NCBI GenBank assembly: GCA_964629325.1
Contig: CAZVSC010000006.1
Span: 25,668-89,667 of the forward strand
Source of the DNA: Eutrophocola sp964629325
GTDB taxonomy: Bacteria > Pseudomonadota > Gammaproteobacteria > Pseudomonadales > Pseudohongiellaceae
Direction of reading: 5' to 3'
DNA length: 64,000 nucleotides
Below the pieces are notes generated by a model. The model was not told where the DNA came from. It was given only the letters and a program-made list of their open reading frames with translations, and did no database searches. A program made the position numbers and the translations under genes. Below, piece after piece: positions 25,293 through 33,827 of the stretch (position 1 is its first letter; each line of letters starts with the position of its first letter).

Positions 25293-26423
25293 CTATGGCC
25301 AGTCCCGCGACGGGCTCAGGAACGAGCCGCCCGTGGAGACGGCCAGTTTCCAGTACAGCGATGCCGCCATCGGGTCGCCCTCGAGGGGCGCCAATACCAC
25401 GTTGACCGGAATTCCCGAAGGTAATTCCCCAAGGGCAGTCCGGAAGATGGCTTCACGTTCACGCCCGGATACCGTGTTCTGGTTGCCGTCGTCGTCACGG
25501 CGGTTAAAAAAGCCGCTATCCATGGAACCCAGCGTCGGCAGGCCGTCGGTGATCAGGTAGATATTGTCCGGCAGCGGGTTCATGGCCGCTACGGCCTGGA
25601 AGACCCGTTCCATGTTGGTGCCGTTGGCCGGGACGGTGGCGTTCAGGTTGCTCACGGCTTCGTTCAACTGGCCCTCGTCGGCCACTTCCAGCCAGGAGCC
25701 CAGGGTGCCGGGAATCAGTGGCTGGACATCCTCGTTGAAAGTATAGATCTGGTACTGGCTGGGCGGGGGCAGCTGGGTGGTCAGCCAGTCGACGATCTTG
25801 CGCACGCCCACCCACTTGGGTGAATTGATCTTGGTGTCTTCGGACATGTTGCGGCGGCGGATGATATTGACGATGGTGTTATCCAGCATGCTGGCGGAAG
25901 TGTCTACAAGAACCAGGATGCGGCTGCCGCCGAGAATAAGCCCGGTCAGGTACTGGCGATTGCCGTCGCCGACGTAGGGGCGGATGAAGTTGCCAGTGAA
26001 GGAGTCCTGTGCCCCACGCAGTCTTTCCAGCTCCTCTTCCAGGTTCTGGATGTCCGCCTTCAGCTGTTCAACGCTTTCTTCCTTGGCAAGCGTGGAATTT
26101 TCCAGCTGTGCGAGTTCCTCCAGGAAGTTGTCTATCTCCTGCTGTATGGAACGGGCCAGGCCCTGGGCCTCGACCATCTGGAAGTCCACCTCGGAAATCG
26201 TGTTGCGGATGCGCACCAGGTTTTGCTCGCCGTCGTTGATCTCTTCATTGAGCAGGTTGATCTCGGCGGCCAGGTCCGGATTGTCCACCTGGTTCCTGAC
26301 GCTGGTGGAGTGATCGAGGATGAGGAAGATAAGTACAACCGCACCGAAGCCGCAGGACATTACGTCCAGGAAGGACAGGCTGATGGGATTGAATTCGCGC
26401 TTGGCCGCACGGCTGTTTGCCAT
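25293..26423 (-). CDS. Membrane-anchored coiled-coil VWA protein, long form
   Basis: 376 residues with the same plan as its neighbour: an N-terminal helix SFLDVMSCGFGAVVLIFLI with D20 in the stator-like position, a long coiled coil (about 45-140) and a VWA domain with MIDAS-like D174-T-S-A-S178. The second MIDAS Thr/Asp region (PANGTNMERVFQAV) and LITDGLPT are present. Starts immediately after the stop of the ASKHA gene with no spacer, so translation is coupled. The identical nine-residue SFLDVMSCGFGA core in the two proteins shows duplication of the anchor. Confidence 0.87.
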   Translation of the reverse strand: MANSRAAKREFNPISLSFLDVMSCGFGAVVLIFLILDHSTSVRNQVDNPDLAAEINLLNEEINDGEQNLVRIRNTISEVDFQMVEAQGLARSIQQEIDNFLEELAQLENSTLAKEESVEQLKADIQNLEEELERLRGAQDSFTGNFIRPYVGDGNRQYLTGLILGGSRILVLVDTSASMLDNTIVNIIRRRNMSEDTKINSPKWVGVRKIVDWLTTQLPPPSQYQIYTFNEDVQPLIPGTLGSWLEVADEGQLNEAVSNLNATVPANGTNMERVFQAVAAMNPLPDNIYLITDGLPTLGSMDSGFFNRRDDDGNQNTVSGREREAIFRTALGELPSGIPVNVVLAPLEGDPMAASLYWKLAVSTGGSFLSPSRDWP

Positions 26424-27743
26424 CTATTCCACCTGGATGAGCCGTAATGTCGTGTTGGATCCGGGCAGGCTGATGACATCGCCCAGCTTGAGGGATTCGC
26501 GGGCGGCGGCCTTGCTGCCGTTGAGCTCGATGCTGCCGACGCCCTGGTAGTCGAGAATCGCACCCTGGCCGGAAAGCGACAGGCGGATCTCGCCGCTGCC
26601 GCCGGCCGCAGCGACCTGGATGACCCCCGCACCGGCATCGCTGCCGTTAACGGGGCCGTAGGCCAGAGATGCCGGCAGGGCGTAGGCCTTGTTGTTGATC
26701 AGCACATGCGAGGGGACATGGCTTTCACTGGCAGTGGCCGCCTTGCTGGCAGCAGGTGTGCTGGTTGGCAGGCTGGTGACAAAGCTCAGTGATCCCGGCT
26801 TGCCCTTGATGTGCTCCATGTGCCGGAAACAGTTTTCCATCAGCATGGATTCTTTTACGGCCTGGATATTGTTCAGGTACAGGTCGATTCCCGGCAAACC
26901 GGCCTGGGTATCGGGCAAGTGCAGGGCGTATTGCCCACCGGCCAGTCCTTCCAGCTCCGTTTTGATGCGGCCGAAGATGTTGCGCGTACGCTGTTCGAAG
27001 TGGCCGCGATTCACGCGCGCCTGGAACACGGAGCCCTTGTTGTTGATCTCCATGAGGATTTCGTTGTCGCGCTGCGCCTTGTCGATCCAATCCTCGAGCT
27101 GGTTGTAGACGTACTGCTCGGTTTCGGCATTGTGCTGGGGATCGAAGCGGCTCTGCTTGATGAATTCATCCGTCACCATGTTTACCCAGGCATCATGGAG
27201 GGCGAGCAGTCCCGTACCGGGAATCTGCACGACCTTGTTCCTGGTGACCTTGCCGTCGCCCGCGGTAAAGGTGGTCAGCACGGACTGGTGCAACTGGATG
27301 TCCAGGTACACGATCATTTCGCGGTTGTCGGCATTGCCGGCGACCAGCAGGGGTAAATCCACGAGACCAACAGCATCGAATTCACAGGACTGCACGAGGC
27401 CGAGCAGTATCGATAACTGGTTGCGATTGTAGTTGCTGGGTACTGCGAAGATGACCTCGTCCTTCAGGTTATGCTGGCTGGCAATGTCGTTGAGGTGGGC
27501 GAATGCCAGGTCCGCATGGTGGCGGAAGTGATCGTTGGCATTGGCCAGGGGATCGAGACTGAGCTGTGACCAGAACTGGGTGAAGGTCTGGCGCGGATGC
27601 AGGCGGGCGATACGGCGAGCCTCTTCACCGAAGCGCGGCTTTTTCTCCGCGATGTTGGCAAAGCCCGGGCTCTGCACCAGGATATCATCCTGGCTGCGCA
27701 ACCTGAGGTTGCGGTCATTCAGTTCGATGATATGGGTGCTCAC
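26424..27743 (-). CDS. Divergent Hsp70/actin-fold (ASKHA) protein
   Basis: 439 residues, starting with GTG at 27743 and overlapping the channel gene stop (GTGA). Residues about 90-135 read like the Hsp70 linker strand (DEVIFAVPSNYNRNQLSILLGL ... VGLVDLPLLVAG), and VYLDIQLHQSVLTTF sits where phosphate-2 loop DLGGGT is expected. The phosphate-1 motif is not recognisable (HIIELNDRNLRL), so nucleotide hydrolysis is doubtful. The C-terminal 100 residues (VGSIELNGSKAAARESLKLGDVISLPG) look FHA-like or beta-sandwich. Cytoplasmic by lack of signal. Likely a regulatory or assembly factor for the channel encoded just before it. Confidence 0.7.
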   Translation of the reverse strand: MSTHIIELNDRNLRLRSQDDILVQSPGFANIAEKKPRFGEEARRIARLHPRQTFTQFWSQLSLDPLANANDHFRHHADLAFAHLNDIASQHNLKDEVIFAVPSNYNRNQLSILLGLVQSCEFDAVGLVDLPLLVAGNADNREMIVYLDIQLHQSVLTTFTAGDGKVTRNKVVQIPGTGLLALHDAWVNMVTDEFIKQSRFDPQHNAETEQYVYNQLEDWIDKAQRDNEILMEINNKGSVFQARVNRGHFEQRTRNIFGRIKTELEGLAGGQYALHLPDTQAGLPGIDLYLNNIQAVKESMLMENCFRHMEHIKGKPGSLSFVTSLPTSTPAASKAATASESHVPSHVLINNKAYALPASLAYGPVNGSDAGAGVIQVAAAGGSGEIRLSLSGQGAILDYQGVGSIELNGSKAAARESLKLGDVISLPGSNTTLRLIQVE

Positions 27744-28558
27744 TGGTGCTCATCCTTTTCCGGTACCTGCAGGTGCCTGATCAGGTAGTTGTCGCAATAA
27801 TTCTGCGTGTCGAGCACCAGCCGGTCCTGCATCAGCTGCAGCTGGTACAACAGAAACATGATGAGGATGCTGACCACCAGGGCGATGAACGTCGAGTTGA
27901 ACGCCACGCCCAGGCTGACCGTGACACCGACAATGTCGCCGCTGACGGCGCGGTGCGCCTGCCCGAGCGCTTCACCGATACCGCGCACGGTGCCCAGGAA
28001 GCCGATGGAGGGAATGGCCCAGGCAATGTACCGCACGATGGTGAGCTCGCTTTCCAGCCGTTCCGCCTCCGTGCTGCAGATATCCTTGATGACTGCCGCG
28101 ACATCGGTAATGCTGCGGGTCGAGCCGAAACGCTGCAGTGCCGCCAGCACGGCGCGTGGCAGCAGGAACTCCCGTTCCGCGGCCGGCAGGGCCTGCACAG
28201 GCCGCGCATAATCGCGGGCGTCCTCGGGCAGGATGCTCATGCCTTCGGAGAGATTCAGCAGCCGGCGCTGCAGCAGGTTGTTCTCGTTGCGGTTGCGCAT
28301 GATCTTCAGGCCGATGATCGACATCGCCCAGAACATCAGGATGATACAGGTCTCCTGCTCGTAGTCCTTCATCACCACGAACAGGGAGCGTTCACCGACA
28401 TAGTCGGGATCGATGGCCTGCTGGGCGGCCTGCTGCTCCATCACGGCATCGGCACTGGGCCGGATGACGGCGACATAGACCGCATGAACCACGATGACCG
28501 AAATGATCAGCGCGAAGACCTGGTAAATGAAATCGGAAATGATGCCCTGTTGTTTCAT
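27740..28558 (-). CDS. MotA/TolQ/ExbB-type proton channel protein
   Basis: 272 residues with an N-terminal transmembrane helix (about 8-30), a second near 72-90 (ILMFWAMSIIGLKIM), a cytoplasmic middle section and the paired C-terminal helices of the family. The diagnostic stretch WAIPSIGFLGTVRGIGEALGQA leads into GVTVSLGVAFNSTFIALVVSILIMFLLYQ. Such proteins form the A ring of proton- or sodium-driven stators. Here the B partner would be one or both VWA proteins. Directly coupled to the ASKHA gene. Confidence 0.92.
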   Translation of the reverse strand: MKQQGIISDFIYQVFALIISVIVVHAVYVAVIRPSADAVMEQQAAQQAIDPDYVGERSLFVVMKDYEQETCIILMFWAMSIIGLKIMRNRNENNLLQRRLLNLSEGMSILPEDARDYARPVQALPAAEREFLLPRAVLAALQRFGSTRSITDVAAVIKDICSTEAERLESELTIVRYIAWAIPSIGFLGTVRGIGEALGQAHRAVSGDIVGVTVSLGVAFNSTFIALVVSILIMFLLYQLQLMQDRLVLDTQNYCDNYLIRHLQVPEKDEHQ

Positions 28559-28597
28559 GCTCTAGCCTTGTTGTTGGGTTGCTCTGTGTTGCGTGCC

Positions 28598-28849
28598 TCA
28601 GATGTCCACCGGGAACGCCACGGGCAGGTCCTCGGTGATACGAATACTGGGAACAAAATCCTCGCTCGCCGGATCTTCGCTTGGCGGCGGTGTCAGCCCG
28701 CTGTCCGGGACCGGCGTTTCTGTGCCGGTGACCGTTGCCGTCTGTTCCGGTTCCGCGGCAGTACCTTCGCCGCTGTCATCCTCGGCAGCCAGCAGCGGCA
28801 GGGACGCCAACAGCCAGGTCGCGAGTATGCTGGCAAACGGTTTCATCAT
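28598..28849 (-). CDS. Small secreted protein of unknown function
   Basis: 83 residues. A signal peptide (FASILATWLLASLPLLAAE) is followed by a Pro/Glu/Thr-rich, probably disordered segment and a conserved-looking end IRITEDLPVAFPVDI. Starts one base after the PEGA/FGE gene stop, so it belongs to the operon. Two Met codons open the frame; either could be the start. No family recognised; probably a small periplasmic component of the complex. Confidence 0.65.
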   Translation of the reverse strand: MMKPFASILATWLLASLPLLAAEDDSGEGTAAEPEQTATVTGTETPVPDSGLTPPPSEDPASEDFVPSIRITEDLPVAFPVDI

Positions 28850-28850
28850 C

Positions 28851-30941
28851 TCATTCCAGATAGCGGGCTACCCTGAAACCCACGTCGTCACGGGTTTCGT
28901 TGCTGTAATCGCGGTAGGAAAGCCGCAGTTCCGTGATTGTGCCGTGGGCCCAGCTCGAACCGCGCACGACATGGTAGGTGCCGGTGGTCGGTCCCATGGG
29001 ATCGGTTTCCACGGAGGCGCCGACCTGGCCGGTGGAGCCGTAAAAGTCGTGCACCCATTCCGCGACGTTTCCGCCCATGTCAAAGAAGCCGTTGGGGTTC
29101 GGCGCAAAGGAGCCGACCGGTGCGGTACCCAGATAACCGTCATTGTAATCGGCGATGATCCTGCCCAGGAAAATACCGGCGGAGATGTCCGCGTAATTGC
29201 CCTGGTTGGCCGGCGGCGGCAGTGTTTCACCCCAGGGAAATTTCAGCAGGTTGTCCGGGCTGCCGTTGACGCGTGCAGACCAGGCCCACTCCGCCTCGGT
29301 GGGCAGGCGGTAGCCAGTGCTGGACGGATTGAAACCGGTAACCCGGTCACCTTCGACATTATAGAAAGGCGGCAGGTTTTCCTGGGCGCTGAGCCAGTTG
29401 CAGAAACGGGCGGCCTGTTCCCAGGTGATGCGCACGACCGGCTGGTTGTTGTTGCTGAGTGTGCGTCCTTCCACCACACCGGAGGAATGTTCGCTGTCGA
29501 AACGGGCGAACTGGGCATTGGTGACCTCCATCAGTGACAGGTAGTACGGCCGCGTCAGGGTGACGTTGCGCAGCACCTCGTTGGCCTGCCTGCCCGGCTC
29601 CCGGCGTGATGCGCCCATCTCGAATGTCCCGGGATAGACCAGCTTCATGTTCTGTCCGGCGGCGTTGGTAATGAACGGCTTGATGTCTTCCAGGCGCTGC
29701 TGCTCCAGGGTCTTCAGCGTGACTTCCAGTTTTTGCTCCAGGCCAGGGCGCGAAGTGAATTCGGTTTCGAAATCGACATAGCCTTCACGGCGGATGGCGA
29801 TCATCTGTGTGGCCGCCAGCAGCTCCACCGTCTGGTTGGCGTTGCCCATGTATTCGCCGTTGATATACAACTCGGCATCGGCGGGCACCGCGCTGATCTC
29901 GACGGAGTTGAGGATCGGCTGCAGGGTGACGTGCAGGGAGGCTTCCTCTTCGGGACGGGTTGTGATTGCGCGGGTAGCGGATTCGTAACCGTTGAGGAAA
30001 AAGGTCAGCTGGTGCGAGCGCCCCGGCGGTACGGTTATCTCCAGTGGGGTCTGGCCCTGGAAGGTGCCATCGAGCGTGACGTTGGCATTGCTCGGGGTCG
30101 ACTGCAGCAGCACCAGGCCGTCGGCCTGCTCCAGCGAGATCAGCGGCAGGCTGAAGTCCTGCCTTGCGATCACTTCGATGTCGTCGGTCCACGCCTTGTG
30201 CGAGGCCAGCTTGACCAGGATCTCGTGGTCGCCTTCGAGAACTTCCGCCACCAGGGGCGTGATGCCGCGGTCCTCACCATCGATGGTGACAGTGGCGCCG
30301 GCCGGCTGCGTGGCAAAACTCACGTTCGCCCAGGCGGGCAGCAGCTCGACATCCAGGCCCTGGCGGGCTTGCCGTCCCTGCATATAGACGGTGGTTTCTA
30401 CCGGCTCGTAGCGGTCGAGGGTTACCGCCAGGGTGTGCGTGCCATACGCGAGTTCGAAATCGGTCATTGGCGTCACACCGGCTGCGAGACCATCGACCAG
30501 GATCGTGGCACCGGCCAGGTTGCCGGCAGTCACTGACAGGAAGCCCGGCAGCGGCTGCATGTCGATGACGAAAGTCTGCGCCTGCTGGCCGGAAACGGTG
30601 AGCACGGTATCGAGTTCATAATAACCTTCGGCAGTGACGGTTATCGGCAGGTCGCCTTCCAGGACGAGATAGCGGGGACCGATCTTGATGGCCATGGGAT
30701 GGTTGACGCTGATCATGCTGGTGCCAGGTGTCACATCCAGGAAAACGGAACGTGCGGAAAGGACGAACCAGGCGGCACCGGCAAAAATCAGCAACACAAC
30801 CGACACCACGATCTTGACAGGGCTGAGTTTCAGCTTCCGCTTGCGGGCGGCGGCATCGATCGGCGTGAAGTCAATCGGAGCAATGGGGTCGTCAAAACCT
30901 CCGTTGCCCGATGCGGGTGAATTCAACTTCTCGTCAGCCAT
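28851..30941 (-). CDS. Membrane protein with PEGA repeats and FGE-sulfatase-fold domain
   Basis: 696 residues from the ATG at 30941, which has an AGGAAA ribosome site; the frame extends upstream without support. A cytoplasmic N-tail is followed by a transmembrane helix (about 38-60), then four or more PEGA-type beta repeats (for example SFATQPAGATVTIDGEDRGITPL, LLQSTPSNANVTLDG), and a C-terminal FGE/SUMF1 fold (about 440-696: FEMGASRREPG, YRLPTEAEWAW, GFFDMGGNVAEWV, VVRGSSW). The two catalytic Cys of true formylglycine enzymes are absent (RLSYRDYSNETRDDVGFRVA), so it is probably a binding or structural module in the periplasm. Confidence 0.88.
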   Translation of the reverse strand: MADEKLNSPASGNGGFDDPIAPIDFTPIDAAARKRKLKLSPVKIVVSVVLLIFAGAAWFVLSARSVFLDVTPGTSMISVNHPMAIKIGPRYLVLEGDLPITVTAEGYYELDTVLTVSGQQAQTFVIDMQPLPGFLSVTAGNLAGATILVDGLAAGVTPMTDFELAYGTHTLAVTLDRYEPVETTVYMQGRQARQGLDVELLPAWANVSFATQPAGATVTIDGEDRGITPLVAEVLEGDHEILVKLASHKAWTDDIEVIARQDFSLPLISLEQADGLVLLQSTPSNANVTLDGTFQGQTPLEITVPPGRSHQLTFFLNGYESATRAITTRPEEEASLHVTLQPILNSVEISAVPADAELYINGEYMGNANQTVELLAATQMIAIRREGYVDFETEFTSRPGLEQKLEVTLKTLEQQRLEDIKPFITNAAGQNMKLVYPGTFEMGASRREPGRQANEVLRNVTLTRPYYLSLMEVTNAQFARFDSEHSSGVVEGRTLSNNNQPVVRITWEQAARFCNWLSAQENLPPFYNVEGDRVTGFNPSSTGYRLPTEAEWAWSARVNGSPDNLLKFPWGETLPPPANQGNYADISAGIFLGRIIADYNDGYLGTAPVGSFAPNPNGFFDMGGNVAEWVHDFYGSTGQVGASVETDPMGPTTGTYHVVRGSSWAHGTITELRLSYRDYSNETRDDVGFRVARYLE

Positions 30942-30976
30942 GCCGTTTCCTGATGCCGGTGTGCCTGTGGCTTTGC

Positions 30977-32533
30977 CTACAGGACTTCTTCCATACACTG
31001 GACCGTGATGACGGGAGACTGCCCGTCAAAACCCACGGTAAATTCCTCGCGGACATCCCGGTATCCGGCCCGGATACCGACAGCCACGTAGGTGCCGGGA
31101 GTCAGGTCCAGGGTCTCATTGGTGAACTGGCCGAGTTCGCCCACCTGGTACACGGTGACGCGGGTGAGTCCGTCGGATTGCAGATGTACGGTGACAGGTT
31201 CGGTGGCCCGTTCCAGGAAATTGCGCAGGGTGCGCAGTTGCCCGTCGAGGCGCGGCCAGTCACCGCTGATCTTCAATGCTTCGTTGTAGATGCCGACGGC
31301 CTGCTGGTAAACGGCATTTTCCGCCAGCCTGAGGGGATTGTTGTTGATCGTTTCGAGGTAATTGTCCAGGTTGCTGCGGCTGTTGGCCTCGCTGCGGTTT
31401 TCCCGCGCGCTCACCAGGTTGGGGTCGATGGCCAGCGCCGCATCGTATTCGGCCAGGGCCTGTTTCCACTGCTCCTGTGTCACCAGGTCGCGGGCGGCAT
31501 CGAGGCGGATGTTGATGGCGCTGAGCGTCATCTGGCCGGTAGTCTGTTCAAGCGCGGCATTGGCTTCCGGTGATTGCGGCTTGAGCGCAAGCGCCTGCCG
31601 GAATGCGGTTTCGGCCTGCTCCGGGTCGTTGCTGGCCAGGGCCGCAAAGCCGCGGGACATGGCCGCGGAAAAATCACGGTCGAGAATATCCTGGTTGACC
31701 TGCCTCAGCATGCTTGCGGCACCGACATGCTCTGAATCACGCGCCAGAGCCTGGCGATAGAATTCGCGTGCCTGCTCGAATTGGCCGGCCTCGTGCAGGG
31801 CTTCGCCATCCGCGATGATCGCGAGTACTTCTGCGAGGATCTGCGAGCGATCGTAGCCGGTCACCGCTTCCGCGCTGTCCGGACTGATCAGCACGGCGAT
31901 ATTGAAAGATGTCTCGGCGAGTTCGGGGTCGCCATCGAGTATGGCCTGTTCGCCCATGGCCATGTAGCGCGCAAAGACATTGGGCAGGTCGTTATCCAGT
32001 GCCTGCAGGATATCCAGTCCCTGCTGGTAGAAACCCCGGGCTTCGATAAAGTCCTGCTCGCGATAGGCAGTGTCGCCCTGCGCGGCAAGATCGAAAACGC
32101 GCGCGAAACGTTCCTCCGCCCAGGTTTCTGCTTGCTTGTCTTCCAGGGATTCCTGGAGATCGAGCAGTTCGGCCAGGACATTCTGCGCCGCTTCACGCTG
32201 GCGGAGTTTCTGGGCTTCCTCGAAGGGAGACACCTGGCCTGCCGGGGCGGCTGTGTCTGAACGCGTGTCGACGACAACGACGCGACTGGCAGCAGGGTCG
32301 GGCGGTGTAACGAAGTTGGGCAGAATGAAAATCACGCCGCCGACAAGGACAAGCAGCAAAAAGAATATACCGGTCAGGATGCGCGACTGGCGTTTTTTTT
32401 CCTCGTCGCTGCGTTCGATCTCTGCAACACCAAGGGTTGGCGTGCCGGATTCGGGGACAGCATCGGGAGAAGGCTTCTTGCCACTCAGGTTGAGATCGGC
32501 AGGAGTAATATTGTCGAAATCTGAATCAGCCAT
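30977..32533 (-). CDS. TPR-repeat inner-membrane protein
   Basis: 518 residues. A cytoplasmic N-tail (SDFDNITPADLNLSGKKPSP) precedes one transmembrane helix (about 50-72, ILTGIFFLLLVLVGGVIFIL); the rest is periplasmic. Helical repeats run from about 110 to 400, with TPR-like pairs such as EQAREFYRQALARDSEH and PEQAETAFRQALALKPQSPEA. The C-terminal 100 residues form a beta-rich domain (TVYQVGELGQFTNETLDLTPGTYVAVGIRAGYRD) similar in style to PEGA modules. 35 bp before the PEGA/FGE gene. Probably a scaffold of the envelope complex. Confidence 0.82.
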   Translation of the reverse strand: MADSDFDNITPADLNLSGKKPSPDAVPESGTPTLGVAEIERSDEEKKRQSRILTGIFFLLLVLVGGVIFILPNFVTPPDPAASRVVVVDTRSDTAAPAGQVSPFEEAQKLRQREAAQNVLAELLDLQESLEDKQAETWAEERFARVFDLAAQGDTAYREQDFIEARGFYQQGLDILQALDNDLPNVFARYMAMGEQAILDGDPELAETSFNIAVLISPDSAEAVTGYDRSQILAEVLAIIADGEALHEAGQFEQAREFYRQALARDSEHVGAASMLRQVNQDILDRDFSAAMSRGFAALASNDPEQAETAFRQALALKPQSPEANAALEQTTGQMTLSAINIRLDAARDLVTQEQWKQALAEYDAALAIDPNLVSARENRSEANSRSNLDNYLETINNNPLRLAENAVYQQAVGIYNEALKISGDWPRLDGQLRTLRNFLERATEPVTVHLQSDGLTRVTVYQVGELGQFTNETLDLTPGTYVAVGIRAGYRDVREEFTVGFDGQSPVITVQCMEEVL

Positions 32534-32579
32534 GGCTTGCTGCTCGCGATCAATGAATTAGCCCGGGGCCTTTTCATCA

Positions 32580-33773
32580 CTACTGCTCGGAGCTGGTTGC
32601 CTCCCCGATTTCGTTGGAGTAGATATCGGCAAGGATTTCACGCCACTGTTCATACTGCGCTTCAACAGAACCGGACAACGTGATGGTGCGCTCTTCAAGT
32701 TCGATGGTCTGCGGGGCAAGTTCCATTTCCAGCGAGTTGCCAAGTTCGGCGAGTGCCTCGACATGCAAAGCGCGCTCATCGCCCTTGTCGAAGGCGTCCT
32801 TGATCAGCCAGCCGCCGCTGGCCAGAATCACCGGCGAAGAATAATACGCCGCGGCATTGTTGCTCTGGGTGGCGGCGAGACCACCAATGATGGCGGCGAC
32901 ACCCATGATCATGTTGCGGCGTGCATCGGCTGCCAACCGGTCCATTTTCATGACCTCGTCATAACTCATGCGGCGAAACTCGGTGTATGGCGTTTCCATC
33001 TGCCTGACGAAATTGGAGTAATAGTCCTGCAGGGCGTCAACGTACAGGAAGTCGCGTTCGCGGATGTTTTCAATCCGGTTCAGAATGGGATCGTTCTGGG
33101 CGGGCAGGCGCTTCACTTCGAGGATGCCGTTGCGGTTTTCCGCCAGGTATTCATCGAACACCTGGGGAGCGAAATCGCGGGCAAACTGGATCTTGGAAAC
33201 TGTCCTGATATTGACGGCATCGTCTGCGCTGATGTTGCGCTGCTTGTAGGCAAGCAGATCGTTGGCGATCTTGTTGAACAGGCCCTGGAAGGCGTCCTCG
33301 CTGCGACGCATGCGCGGGTCATAACTGTACTTGCTGACGACTTCCTCGTATTCCTTGTCGATCCAGGTCATGCCGGTGGAATCCTGGACATGCACCTGCA
33401 GGCGCATGGTCTCGCCGTCAGACTGCAGGATGGTCCCGGTGATGGCCAGGTCGACACTTTCCAGCCTGCCGGGCACCACGCGTACCACGCCCCAGTTGCC
33501 GCTGTTCTGCAGCGCCTGTGCCAGCTGGTAGGAGGCGAAATAGGTTTCCGCCATGCGCACATCGGAGAAGGTCAGCTCTTCACGGTTGCGGGGGACGTCA
33601 TCCAGGCCGGGCTGGAAAATGCCGATGCCGATATCCAGGAGTTCTTCTTCCACGACCGGTGAGCCGTCCTCCACGATGGGCGTGAAGGTCGTGCTTTTGA
33701 CCGTCTGTGTGGCACAGCCGGCTGCACCGGCGAGCAGTGTGAGTATGAGCAGGTAGCGATACAGTCTGTACAT
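32580..33773 (-). CDS. Lipoprotein of unknown function
   Basis: 397 residues from the ATG at 33773 (MYRLYRYLLILTLLAGAAGCA), giving a clean lipobox LAGAAGC; an upstream TTG would lengthen the n-region. The mature part has a CsgG/LpoB-like feel (TGTILQSDGETMRLQVHVQDSTG, then DAFQGLFNKIANDLLAYK), and a hydrophobic glycine-rich segment (MIMGVAAIIGGLAATQSN) that may touch membrane. The end is helical with many Glu. Lies between the Ser-rich lipoprotein and the TPR gene in the same operon. Confidence 0.75.
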   Translation of the reverse strand: MYRLYRYLLILTLLAGAAGCATQTVKSTTFTPIVEDGSPVVEEELLDIGIGIFQPGLDDVPRNREELTFSDVRMAETYFASYQLAQALQNSGNWGVVRVVPGRLESVDLAITGTILQSDGETMRLQVHVQDSTGMTWIDKEYEEVVSKYSYDPRMRRSEDAFQGLFNKIANDLLAYKQRNISADDAVNIRTVSKIQFARDFAPQVFDEYLAENRNGILEVKRLPAQNDPILNRIENIRERDFLYVDALQDYYSNFVRQMETPYTEFRRMSYDEVMKMDRLAADARRNMIMGVAAIIGGLAATQSNNAAAYYSSPVILASGGWLIKDAFDKGDERALHVEALAELGNSLEMELAPQTIELEERTITLSGSVEAQYEQWREILADIYSNEIGEATSSEQ

Positions 33774-33827
33774 GTTCAAATGCCTGTTTTCAGTTCCTCT
33801 GTTCAACCGGGCCGGCCTGGAGATTAC

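Noticed and set aside
33774..33806. Longer start (TTG) for the 397-residue lipoprotein
   Set aside because: The ATG at 33773 gives a compact signal and lipobox; the longer form places charged residues before it.
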